Source of the DNA: Paracyclopina nana
Taxonomy: Eukaryota > Arthropoda > Copepoda > Cyclopoida > Cyclopettidae
NCBI GenBank assembly: GCA_019096065.1
Contig: JAGUCH010000003.1
Location: forward strand, 3,596,001-3,660,000
Length of the DNA stretch: 64,000 nt
Reading direction: 5' to 3'
Shown: positions 30,943 through 42,275 of the stretch, piece by piece
Layout: every line of letters begins with the position of its first letter
Position numbering within the stretch: position 1 is the stretch's first letter
Made by a program: the position numbers and the translations under genes
Notes under the pieces: model-generated
Databases searched by the model: none
Seen by the model: only the letters and a program-made list of their open reading frames with translations
Told to the model about the DNA's origin: nothing

Positions 30943-33900
30943 AGACTAACCCGATAATTGAGAATTCCTCATTAATCCGTAATTAAGAGGGGCCCTTTTG
31001 ATCCCCACTTGTTGTTAGTGTAACCAAGCAATGTAAGATAGAACAATATGGGATTAAATGACGTATGACAGAGCCAGTGTAATCATCGATGAACAATCCA
31101 GCGCTAACCAGACTCATAACTAAAAATGTGAAAAAACCAAAGCTTATAATATCCACTTTTCGTTGAACAGATTATTAAATAATTATTTCATATGATACGA
31201 TGTTTCATTTGAACTGTAATAATAATCATAAGCTTAAATCAAATAATACAATGGAAGTGTCAAAACAGGAAAAAATAGTCCTATTTCTTTATCTTGGCAT
31301 GGAGCAAATGACATTGGACACGCGAATAAATCTCGAGCTTAGCGAGCCAGGAAAAAGCTCAGTGCGTGTGTTTAAAAAATGCAAACTCGAGGATCAAGAA
31401 GTCGTTTTTTTCCCTATAGAAAACCCCAAGTCATGGTCAAGATTTTGTGCTTAGATAAAAGTGTGAACACTCTGCAGGACATCCTCCTAGTTTGGCTTTT
31501 GTGGATGCAGCATCATTCGTCAGCAATTTGTCCAGCTTTGTATTGCTCACGAGCTGCAGTTGGGAAAAAGTAAATCATGCTCATTTCTGCTTTTAAAAAT
31601 GGAAGATTATGGAATATGTTCCCCTCAGAGTAATTACGAGTTGCCAAGGTCAACGCCTGACCACTGATAATTATTTGACCCTCATCGCCAAATATATCTC
31701 CAAGAATGGGCCGGAATTGTGACAACAAGCTAATTGCTGTTCAAATCCCCTAATGATCCGCCATTTTTGGCGCAGTTTACTTTTGGAAGCCGCGCGCTCA
31801 TAATTTAGGGTGATTCAATTTGCGACCCTAAAGTAAACTCGTTTTCAACAGCACTTTTCGATAAGCAGATAATTGTATAGGTGCTGCGGGCCAATTTTCT
31901 CCCCCAGCCCTCAACAGTGTCCACCACCATTTATCTGATTTCCATTCAGCCCACTGTGCTGACATCTCTTGGCCCATATTTCAGCCGAAAGAGAGAGAGG
32001 AAGACAGAAGACCTATAATAAAAAGCCAATTTCCTAGTAAACTAGCTGATGGCCTTTTTGTTTCCACAAGGAGTTATTACCCTGTTATTTTTTCCTGGTG
32101 CCAAACACAGTCTGCCATAATTTAGCATTCGTGGGCAAGCAGTAGGGAAAAAACCGTGGTTGTGGCAAATGAAGTGGGTGGGGCGCACTTTTCCCCATTT
32201 TTGAGTGCGGTTCGCTTTTGAAAGACATAAACTTTGGAGGGGTGACAAACTGAGCTTGGCTGGCTTGACCTGAATTCCAGTGAATTTTATGCTTATCCCT
32301 CTTTTTCAGTTATTTCAATAGCGAAATGATGACAGATGCCCCTTGGCTGGGTGACACCACAGGTCAGTGCTAATCACATTTAACGACCCGTGATCAGAGC
32401 TCGCGCCAGGTTTTGGCCGCATATCCCGCTGCGACAGTTAAGCATCCATTTCGCGGGTTGTCTGTACATTTTTAGCCCTTACCATGGCTAATTGAAGCGC
32501 CAGATTTCCTCAATTATTTCATTATTTTGTATTCGCAGAAGCTTGCATCTTCTTTGGTTGGCAGTTTTTTTCCGTGAAATCTGCGCATCAATCTCATTGA
32601 GTAGATGACGATAAAAATCCACATATTTAGCTTCTTCTTGGCTTAAGCAATTTTAAAAGGATTAAGGAGCACAAGGAGGACGAAAAATCAATTTACCATT
32701 CAGCCTTCAAATAGTAGTACAGTAGTACAAGAGTCTATTTTAGGAGCCGTTGAACTGTCCATTGTAGGATCCGCCAGAGCTGACCATCATCATCCATCCC
32801 GTTGGTGGTAGTAGTGGCGTCTCTTGCAATAATAGTACTCAATGTTTTGCGCCCGGGGACAGATTTGAAAAGGTTGAAACAATCTATTTTTAGCCTGCTC
32901 CTCGCTTCATTAATTCAGCTTCAAAAACGCGCAAGATGAGCTCATCTACTCAGCCCTTGGCTATAATCCGAGTTGCCCCCTGATGAGGTTGACCGATTAA
33001 CCGACCCATGATGTATCACCCTGTTTGCTCAAAGCTAGAACAGTAGAGTATGTGCGTAGGGTGGCTTTTCAGATTGACAAGTGCCATTGTGGTAACAAGA
33101 GGAAGTCCAAAAGTAGCTGCATTCTTGGCTAGGAATTTCCAATCCAAATACTACTGGCGGACCACACCTTCTTTTATTGGAGAGTCCTTTGGCATTTCCG
33201 CATCTGTCATAATTCAAAATGGCAGCAAATAATTTTGATGTCACAGTAGCCTAGATCAATCACTTTCTCATCAAATTGCTACTGTTCTTCCTAGAGTCGA
33301 AATTATTTATCATTTCAGCTTGTTAGTTGTTTTTGTTTACTAACAAAGCCGGTCACGACCCGGCGCGACACGATTGGCCTTAAACTCCATGTAAACAAGC
33401 ACAAGCTACTCGATCTTTAATTTCTTTGACGTCTGATTCTGATTTTTTTGGGGCCATTTGCTGAAGAGAAATGGACAACTCGTCTTGAACAGCTAGCTGG
33501 CTATCTGCTGGCGTAATCTGATCCCTCATGAGCTCCACTTTTAAAACGAACGTCAACTTGAGTGACTTTACGGTGTTTGGTGTCACGCGGTATATCGTGA
33601 AGCAGCAAGAAAATGGATTTTGCGGTTACGCAGTAAAACTGCGCCCCTGGGAGGACATTTTATGCATGAAAATATGCTTTGGGCATTGTGCTGATACTTT
33701 ATTCAAATGATTTTGCAGGTGGCGGAGAGAGTCAAATTGATGTGGCAAAAGTTTCTAAAGCATCAAGGCAATTTGCTCGGCTGACACGTGCACATAGAGC
33801 TTCACCATTTTAGAGGTAGGGCAGTTTATTGTGCTTTATACAGCTCGCATTTAGAGAGGGCAAAAGGGTCTCTGAACCTGTTGTTGCTTTGAAACTCAAA

Positions 33901-34195
33901 GCTAGCTCAAAGTCTAAGAAGAGGTCTGGCTGCTCCATGCAGGTAGACATAAAATTTTGGGCTATATAGAGAGGAGAGAGGAATTTTTATGGCTATACTA
34001 CGTAGCACGGTTTATTGTCTTGTCTTTGCCCATATCTAAGTGAAGTTTTGACATAGTTTTGAGTTCGAACCAGGGCTCGTGCCAAGTGCATTTTTTCCAT
34101 CTAATATACTAGGTAGTATTTATTTATCACAGCCAGGGTATTTGAAAGAACAGCAGAATGAATTTCACTTGAAAAAATAATCACATCCATTGAGA
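30943..34195. other. Gene-free region upstream of receptor 2 and downstream of fringe
   Basis: I find no coding region or RNA gene in these 3.3 kb. Short ORFs are random in composition. A TTGTTTACTAACAAA sequence occurs near 33,330. The part next to 34195 would be the fringe 3' UTR. Confidence 0.5.
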
Positions 34196-36265
34196 TCAAC
34201 TTCTAGGACACCAGCTAAAGTTGGGGAAGAGGCTGCAGTGCAGACTTTTGAACCTGAAAATGGGAAAAACAATTAAATGTGAATAGATATTTTTTTTCCT
34301 ATTTCATTGCTTACCTCGTTGGGTCGTCCTCAGGGGAAAAGCCCACTTGAATATTCAAGACATTGGAAAGGGGCTGGTCGCCACTCCCATTGCTGCTGTA
34401 AGGCTTATAGGAGTAGGAGATGCCCTGAGCCAATTTTTCCGCATCGTTTGGCAGTAATTGCAGAGCCTCGATGTGCGAATGGAAATCTTGCACCACTGTC
34501 AAAGGCACTTGGAGCAAATGCTCAACGACGTAGCCGGTTGTGACGTCATCAGGCAGCCTGATTTTCTCCCCTACGGACTCGAATTTGCCACCTCCAATGA
34601 GGGGCATCATTTTGCCTGCCAAGGATTTGCTCACGCAAAAACCAGCTCCTCCAGTGGCAAACCAGAATCGCACAGATTCCTGCATAAGAAACAAAACACT
34701 TAATTTACCTATAGCCAAATAAATGAGAGAGTCAATTAAATCACCTTTGTACTTGTATCTCTGTCGCCAGGAATCTCTAGGGGTTCTGGCAATGAGGGTT
34801 TACCCAGATACCAATCTTGTCTGGGGTCAAATTGGCTCAATGTTTCCACTAGACGGGGTACATTGACGTAATTGTCATCGTCAAAATGGCAGAACCACCT
34901 ATGAAAAAGCACACCTTTATTTTAGAGTACAACAACATCTTGGGTCCCTTTTTTGAGCATAAACGCTGCCTTAAATAAACATTTGGTCTCTCGAGTGCTA
35001 GAGTCAATACAGCCAAACCAAACAATGCAATCAACGAGAATTTCTCTCAAATGAACTCGCGAGAGTTGAAATAGGTCTGTACTATGCATATAAACTCTAT
35101 AGTGGAACCCCATCAGCCTCATGCTGGGCAGCCAAGCTCTTTTATGAAGAATGGTCGCTTGATTGGAAGTCTCCTCATCTCTGATCACCATCATCATCAT
35201 CATCAATGGGTGCCAGGGGCTCCGCTGGCAACCAGGAGACGTGATGCAGGTACAAATCAGAGGAGAAGAAGGTGTTGCTGGTCATCTTATGAGTTTCGGC
35301 ACAGTTGGGGTCAAATGAGTCACAAAAACCCCCTCCTCAAAGATAAAAACCCACAAAAGAAGCCTATTTTTTCCATGAAAGTTGCTGATGTCAATTTTTT
35401 TTTTTTGGTAGTAATTTATGCTGCCCCACTGTGCTTGGTGGAATATATAATATGCCCTGGGCCAGCTCTGTGTAGTAGCACAGTAACTATACATGTAGCT
35501 ATTGATAGCATCAATATTCAAAAGGAAGAGCCTTTTTGTCTCTCTTTTTCATCTCTGAGAGAGTGGAATCAGATGTCTGGCTCACCTTTTGTCCGAGTCG
35601 AAAAAGGCATCGAATTCGGCTCCCATTTTACAGCAGAGGTCTTGCCTCGAATGCGAGCTGCCGCACGAGGTCACCACCAGATGGCCTCCAGTCACTTTGG
35701 CCTCAATGTCCTCATCCGAGGCATCGGTGAAAAAGTAGGTATGATCACGAGCCAATTGGTACCAAGTGGATATCACAGAGTCCAGGCGCGTCTGGTGATT
35801 TGAACGCGTGGTCTTCACCGAAATGAACACGTCCTCGGGCTCGAGGCTGCTCGCGACCAGCTGGCGCGGATGGGACTTTTTCACATACGTCACAATGACA
35901 TTATTGTCTTCATTTTGTACTGAATTGGGCGCTCTCGAGTGGACAAACACGATCAGCATTAAGCTGGCTGCGCTCAAGGCCAAAAAGGCACATATGGCAG
36001 CGACGAAGCACGAGGCCTTGAGCCTCGACCTTTTCTTTTTGGAGGCTGCAAAACTGTCGGGGTAGATGCTGGGCATCAGTATTTGCCACGCTTTGGCCAT
36101 TTTCTCTCCGTCAGTGTCCGTGCACAACTGTTGATACTTGCCGTGTAGCTCGCTCAAAATGCGCAGCTCGCTCGCGCGCGCGAGCGCAACTTTATATGGT
36201 GTGCGTCTCTTTGGAGTTTGGTGGCACGAGCTCCAATACTCCTTTGGTGACCGAGAAGACCCCAC
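34196..36265 (-). CDS. fng: Fringe (O-fucosylpeptide beta-1,3-N-acetylglucosaminyltransferase)
   Basis: The four exons are 36265-35586, 34898-34745, 34679-34315 and 34253-34196; junction phases agree and the product is about 418 residues. The N terminus has a cytoplasmic part and a signal-anchor (about residues 80-105) as in Golgi type II transferases. Catalytic-domain landmarks are VFISVKTT, TWY, the metal-binding HFDDDNYVN, FATGGAGFC and the C-terminal FPNFSWCPRS. Fringe adds GlcNAc to O-fucose on EGF repeats of Notch in the Golgi and alters Notch-ligand preference. Intron 1 is 687 nt; the others are 61-65 nt. The first Met is chosen, although a Met at about residue 56 would still precede the anchor. 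Confidence 0.9.
36169..36186. repeat. Perfect 18-bp CG-alternating palindrome in fringe exon 1
   Basis: CGCTCGCGCGCGCGAGCG is its own reverse complement and lies in codons for an Ala-Arg-Ala stretch near the fringe N terminus. Alternating CG of this length can adopt Z-DNA or a cruciform. Confidence 0.8.
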
Positions 36266-39200
36266 AAAAAGGGTTGCTTTTTCTCGCCCAAAAAGGAGCC
36301 AGCCAGCCAGAAAAAAGGGGAGATGAAATCAACAGCAAGATAAATCTTGAGCTAAATGCTACTACGTACATACAAAGCTTTATTGGGGTATTGCAAGGAG
36401 CGATTTATTTCTGTTATGCTGTGAAATCATTTTGGCTGCTCAGTTGGTCTGAATTTTCGTGTTTATGCAATTCCAGACTCTGCATTTTAGCCCAGGGGCG
36501 TGCTCGTTGGTCGCGCGGGTTTAATTGGTTTGAGCTCGTGTTTTTCAGATTCCTGCAAGTGATTTCGGTTTGGAAAACGATCTGGCTGGCACCCTCCAAT
36601 TAAGTATTTGGTGGACGACAAATGCGCCTTGCCAGAAGAAGAGTAATTGAGGTGGTCCTCCAGCTCGATCTGGAAACTCAATCTTTTAGCCAAGATGGCT
36701 GCAGTGGTGACCTCATTGAAGTCGGCGTTGCTGAATTAATTTCCAGCGCCATAACCACTCACGACTTGAGGAGAACAACAGATCTTCAGATGACCAAGCA
36801 AGCTAAGGATGGCCTTATATGGCAGCCAGAAGATGAAACACAGACAGTGGAAGAATTTTAATCAGAGAGAAAATTCGCAAAGGTCAGATTCGCGTCGCGG
36901 ATGCCCTTCTTTTTGCTATTGTGTAACTAATAATGTACCTGGATTACCTTTATTGGTATGAGAGCATCTTTAGCACCATCTCACGATTTTTTAGCTCCAG
37001 CATTGGCACGCCCGCCTGCTAGCCATGGCCTGAGTTGTTTTCGCATGGCATCATAACAATAACAGCAGAACACGCAGTAAACTTTGCATCTCCCTCTTGC
37101 TTCATTTTCCAAATGCTTTAATTTGCAATTCAACTCGTGTTTCGTCTTGAGAAACTTTAATCAATTAATATGCTTGGAAGCTCGTTCGTCTTCAGCTTCA
37201 GCACCGAGTTAGCCAATCGCAGTGCTTTGATTTGTTTACATTTTTGATTTTCCATGATTCTGAACGTTAATACATGAACCAGTCAGAAAGCTGATAGCCA
37301 ATCAGAATGCGTTGTTTTGTTTACTTATTTGCATCAGCTGCCGCTGCGCGGTCCGCGGGTCGATACTACGCAGGTCAAGACACTCTTAACGCAAGAATTT
37401 TTTAACTGAATATTTTTTTATTCAGTTTTCAATTTTCTGAGAGTGATTGAAAGCAACTTATTAAAGGTAAGCGTCAATTTTCGACCAAATTTTTGCAATG
37501 AGAGATTCATTTTGTGATGCTAGGCTTTTGTTGCTTTGCGTTTTTAATATCATACATTCTGGCGCGAATTCGAAAAGCTTCTCAAATGTCAGCCAAGAAA
37601 AGTGACACAAATCATAAAAGTTGACTGACATAAAACGACCAAATCTACAATAAGGAATCTTTTTTCAGCACTTGAAGTAGAACTGATTTTTTTACTGCTT
37701 GATTGCCCCAGCCCAGAGCAGCTTCAGCAATCAGGCTGCCTTTTTTTCTCTCAAGTATCTAGCTAATCTTAAAATGGAAGCTTGATTGCTGATCTTTTGA
37801 AAAGAACAACCACTTTAAGCATGAAGCCGTATCAGTCATGGCCCAAAGTAACAGTTTTATCTAATCAATTTTTTTCTCAATGATCTGCTCCAGGGGAAAT
37901 AAGAGTAGCTTGGCACAACCTGAGGGGCAAACGAAGTCGTATAATTTTTTCGAGTCCTTGCTTGTTAAAATTTCATGAAGCTCGTTTAGATTTGTATGAC
38001 AGCTTTTTCCTTGGAATATAATACGTAGAGGAAAGGGCCAATTTGGATGTGGTCACGAGAATGGTAAAAAAGAAGGGAGAATTGATAAGAAATCTAAAGT
38101 TGACAAAGGGAACCCAATCATCATTGTCGTGTGTTTCTTGTTATGGCACCGACAACCGAAACCATCAAGAAGGAAACATTTTGGAATACAATGATGGCTT
38201 TTTGCCCATTCTCAAGGCAAGCCGCCGACAAAAGAAGGTGCTTTTATTGCACCTGGATAACCAATCTCAATATCCAAGTTGGAGAGTGCTTCATTTTTTT
38301 CTTCCCCAACTTTTTTTGATGCATTATTATCCTGAGGAAATCATTAATTACCCATGGTTTCCTCTAGTGCTTTTTTCTCGTGAAAATCTGAGCTTTTCAA
38401 TTCTGTCTTAATTAGCCTGTCAGCAGGTTTTTCAAAATCACATCTGGCAAGTAGGACTTATCTTATGAATACGTACCTGTAAAGTAAAGCATTGTAGGCA
38501 GGGGAGAGAGATTTGGCAAATATTGAAATTTCCAGCGGAGGAGAATTGAAATCTTGCACGCTCAACACCTGTTAAATATGTACACAAATGATGATTATTA
38601 GTACCCCCAGCTATAGTATTCCAAAATCCACCTTGAGTAGATGCTGCTAGTATTATTGTTACCTGTAGCACAAAGTGGGGTCAAATGCAATTATCCCATT
38701 TGTCTGGATTAGAACACGTGGATTGGCCGACGCGATTTAAAATCTTTGCTGTCCGCTCAATTCAACTTGAGTAGAAATGCTCCTTTTTCCAGTCCCATTT
38801 TTTAAGAGCTAAGCTCCAAGTTTATGAACCAATTTTTCCCCCTGGAATGCAAGCATTGCTTCGAGTATGTAGACCGATTAGCATTGTTGGAAAACAACAA
38901 GAAAATGAATTCGGTAGCTAGGTGCTGCTCTTTTTCAAAAACACGTGGCAAAATTGCCAATGAGTTTCGTGCTGTGACAGATGAGGTTGTTTTTCACCAC
39001 GTTGTGCTATGAACTTATTATTATGCAGCTCTTTTAATTTGATCCAATAACAACATGCTCGCCACTCTCTTTTTTCGTGGGTCGAATTCCAACAGAAGCT
39101 AAAGTTTCATATGATATTCATGAATAGTTTTATTTTTTACCCAAATGGACCCTTGTAGATTTAGCCAGCTATAGGTAAATATTTTGAAAATAAGAGAGCA

Positions 39201-40853
39201 AAACCTGCATCATCGCCAATCTTTGTAATTTGAGCTTTGTTTCTGACTGAGCCACATGTTGATGAAGAAGTACTCGGCTCCGCTATATATAGACATATTC
39301 CTTACAAAAAGTGTAATTTTACAGCAGAAAACCGTCGACTAGCTCTCATGAATTATTTATAGCCCGTTCGCTTTTTTCTGGAAAGAACTGCAGAATCATT
39401 AATTATATGGCTTCGGTGTGCTTGAAAAATGTCGGCTCATCTTGAAATAAGAAGCTGCTCTTTTATACATGCATAACTTTTCGATTTGGAACCGAATGAC
39501 AGCAAGCTTGGTGTATGGGCTATACAATTTATGGGGCCACCCGCCAGAAATGTGGTGAATTTCATTGAACCCTCGCAAGCAAAGGTCAAATTCTTGCTTT
39601 TTCTGCTGCATTTTTTCCAATGCAAATGTAGATCACATTGGCCTAAGGGGAAACACTTTCAAATGAATTCTTGAGCTAATTGAAAACTGTTTGGTTGAAC
39701 CAGATAAGAAATGGACTGTTTTATAAGTTGAGTGAAGCTGGATTGGGTCCGATCAACCAACTCAATCATCCTGTCAAAAGGTCCCAACGTGACTCCAATG
39801 TGAAATGGCATTGGGCCAAAATCAAATGGTCCAATATAACAATAACAACAAACCTCTTTTTGTGGCCATCAATTGCTACTCTGCTTCTTTTGGTTTGCAA
39901 AAATATTTGTCCCACTTAAAAAGAACCACTGATCTGAAGAAAAAAGTGGCTGCATTTAAAAATGCCTTGAATTTGATCTGGAATTTGCGGCTTGTGCCCT
40001 CAAACTCAAAGACATGGTTGGTATGTCAAAAAAAGCGAGCGAGGATGGCACATACTAGTCCACACTCGGAGACGATGGCATTTTTGCCATACCTTCCAAA
40101 CAACCCTTAAAAAAGTCCCTTGACACGTGCCATAATTGCCCTTCTCTCGATGAAGGTACATATAAAAATTTACTTTATTTGGCCCATTTAAAATAAACCT
40201 GCGCACAGAGGGTCAAAAAGCAGTTTTCACGCGCACGAGAAAATCCGCCAAATCGCCCAAATTCACACTTAAAACTGCTAATTTTCTGCTTCTTATTTGG
40301 TTGACTTTTAGGCAATTTTAAGAGTGAAAACTGGTTTGAAAATTTGACTTCATAATCAAACTTTGCTTGAAAAAGTGTTCAGCAAGGAAGATGAAAGAAT
40401 AGCCTTTTTTGCCCATTTTTTGATCATCAATAACTTTTGAATTGAATCGAATGGAATTTATCTATAATTACTGAGAGTTCAATCAGACCTCATTTAATGA
40501 TTATTCATCAAAATTGGCTGCGGTTTGCGGACTTGGGAGCTCTGAATGTCAGTTTTTAGTTTACGGCCCTATGAAAGTTGACTCCAACGATTTCGCGAGT
40601 TTTTTTCCCGTGCGCGTCAAGAAGGCATTTTGAGCCACTGTGAGCTGCGCTTATTTTCTATAAACGACTAGTAGTATATTTATGCATGTGAAGTGCAAGT
40701 CAGGAAAAAGATAGTTTTAAAAGCTTTAAATGGAAATCCCTTTATTCTAGCGCCTGTTGTTAAAATCATTGTGAAAGTTGAAAATTCTTATCGCTGATGT
40801 TGAAGGTTGCGCAAGTTTCATGCAAAGTTTCCGAATTCTTTTTAAGCCTTTAA
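36266..40853. other. Gene-poor region between fringe and the TPS-like gene
   Basis: In these 4.6 kb I see no coding gene with recognisable product. Several short ORFs (for example 38043-38411) lack supporting features. A promoter-like block with a possible non-coding first exon lies at 37211-37466. Confidence 0.5.
37211..37466 (+). promoter_or_regulatory. Promoter-like block with duplicated CCAAT/forkhead module and possible first exon
   Basis: Two 29-bp copies (37211-37239 and 37296-37324) share AGCCAATC at one end and TTTGTTTAC at the other, that is a CCAAT box next to a forkhead-type site, 85 bp apart. A CG-rich stretch follows (about 37340-37365), then an ATTCAGTTTTC initiator-like sequence and a strong splice donor (AAAG|GTAAGC, exon end 37466). 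The transcript and its protein are not identified. Confidence 0.35.
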
Positions 40854-42149
40854 TCAGTTTATGTCTACATCTGCATCCTTTTCATACATTTGCAGCCTGA
40901 GCATCCAGAACGATTTGTCCTCATCACTTACTTGGATAGCTTCATTGATAGCCCTACAGATGTCACTCTTCATGTAGGGATTAACCGGTATGGCATACTT
41001 GAAGTAGTCCGATTCCGGATCAATATCTGCATATTTGGTCATGATTAACACGCCAGGATTGGAGCCAACTTGGCAAGCTATAAACTCTTGTGCAAAAGTG
41101 TGGTTGCCTGATCTTAAAGGGGTGAAGAGCATCACATCTGATTGTCTGTAAAGGTAAGCAAGATCCGGATGATCAAGCTTTCGGCTAATGAATCTGATCG
41201 GTGACCAATCGACTGAGGAAAATTTCCCATTGATTCTACCAATGCTCTTTGGGATCTCTTCGTCCATGTCAGCTCCTGACTGGGAGATCACGATGATAAA
41301 AATGACGTTTTTCTTGAAGCCAGGATGATCCCGGAAGAAATCTTCAATTGCCTCAATTTTCAGGTGCAATGAAGAGGTACAGTCCAAGGTGTCGATGCTT
41401 AGAATGATGCTGCAATTTGCATCGTCCAAGGGGGCATTTTTGCTGTATGCTAGATTCTCCCAATAGTCATAGTCAATCTCAGACTTCTTGATTAAAACTG
41501 GCTCCAGCAGCTCTAGATGAATAACTAAAGTCAATGCCTTCAGATTGATTGAGTAGCCTAGGCTTTTATGGCAACATCGGAGAAAATTGGTGCCAAAGTC
41601 CTTGGACGAAAAGATTATCTTTTCATACTTGAGCATGCCGGTGAGAATCCTCTCCTGCCAAGGTAAAGTGCAGAAAATCTCCCAAGTAGGCCAAGGTGTA
41701 TTGACAACCAACATCGATCCAGAGCGGTTCAAGCTTTCAGCTAATAGCAGGAATTCCACTCCTTTGGCAATGACTACCTGATCTTCATTGACTTTTGCCA
41801 GCGCCTCTTGAGCCACAGCTTCATTCATATCAATGTAATTTAGCCAATCTTTTGAGTCGTATTCTGCAAAATTGAGCATGGAGTGCAGCGCTGGCCACAG
41901 TGATCTCTGTACGAATTTGAGTCCCTCAATATGATTCTTGTCCAGGATTTCTTGCCATGTTAAGTCGTCATCATTTTCGGATAGTTTAAATGATCCGAGA
42001 AAGCTTGAAATATTATCCACTAAGAATTTTGACATATTTAGGCCGAAAAAGTATTGATTGAAATTGACGCACGCTAATTTAACGAGAAATTTAAAATTGG
42101 CGGTATTTAATGCTGTGATTGCATTCCATTTTATTCCAAGCTTTCTCAA
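40854..42149 (-). CDS. Degenerate trehalose-6-phosphate-synthase-like (GT20) protein
   Basis: This single-exon ORF of 431 residues follows the GT20 fold. It has LWPALHSMLN, then PWPTWEIFCTLPWQERILTGML, matching the TPS region with P-x-P and L-P-W. Next come a SIDTLDC segment where TPS has the D-R-L-D-Y motif, and DLAYLYRQSDVMLFTPLRSG plus NPGVLI, matching the C-terminal nucleotide-sugar lobe. Key catalytic elements are lost: the W-V-H-D-Y-H-L motif is replaced by VVIAKGVEFLLL, the Arg of D-R-L-D-Y is absent, and the D-G-M-N-L motif is SGNHTF. The first ~80 residues of a normal TPS are not seen. It is most likely a non-catalytic paralogue or a decaying gene, although its open frame argues against simple decay. 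It lies 126 bp downstream of the phospholipase B-like gene on the same strand. Confidence 0.65.
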   Translation of the reverse strand: MRKLGIKWNAITALNTANFKFLVKLACVNFNQYFFGLNMSKFLVDNISSFLGSFKLSENDDDLTWQEILDKNHIEGLKFVQRSLWPALHSMLNFAEYDSKDWLNYIDMNEAVAQEALAKVNEDQVVIAKGVEFLLLAESLNRSGSMLVVNTPWPTWEIFCTLPWQERILTGMLKYEKIIFSSKDFGTNFLRCCHKSLGYSINLKALTLVIHLELLEPVLIKKSEIDYDYWENLAYSKNAPLDDANCSIILSIDTLDCTSSLHLKIEAIEDFFRDHPGFKKNVIFIIVISQSGADMDEEIPKSIGRINGKFSSVDWSPIRFISRKLDHPDLAYLYRQSDVMLFTPLRSGNHTFAQEFIACQVGSNPGVLIMTKYADIDPESDYFKYAIPVNPYMKSDICRAINEAIQVSDEDKSFWMLRLQMYEKDADVDIN

Positions 42150-42275
42150 GAAGAGAGTTGACGATTAGAGGGATAAGAAAAAAAGTTCCATTAATGCAAT
42201 CCATGAAAAATATGACCATTCACTACGTAAAAGCCCTTTTTGTAACTTGAGCAAATCTAAATGTTAATATACTGT

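Noticed and set aside
34055-34075. Possible tRNA or SINE B box on the minus strand (GGTTCGAAC)
   Set aside because: No A box at a suitable distance and no cloverleaf stem could be built around it.
35084-35803. 239-codon plus-strand ORF overlapping fringe exon 1 and intron 1
   Set aside because: It is antisense to a well-supported exon; its His run comes from a simple CAT repeat.
38043-38411. 122-codon ORF as a host gene
   Set aside because: No domain, no splice or promoter support, and AT-rich random-like composition.
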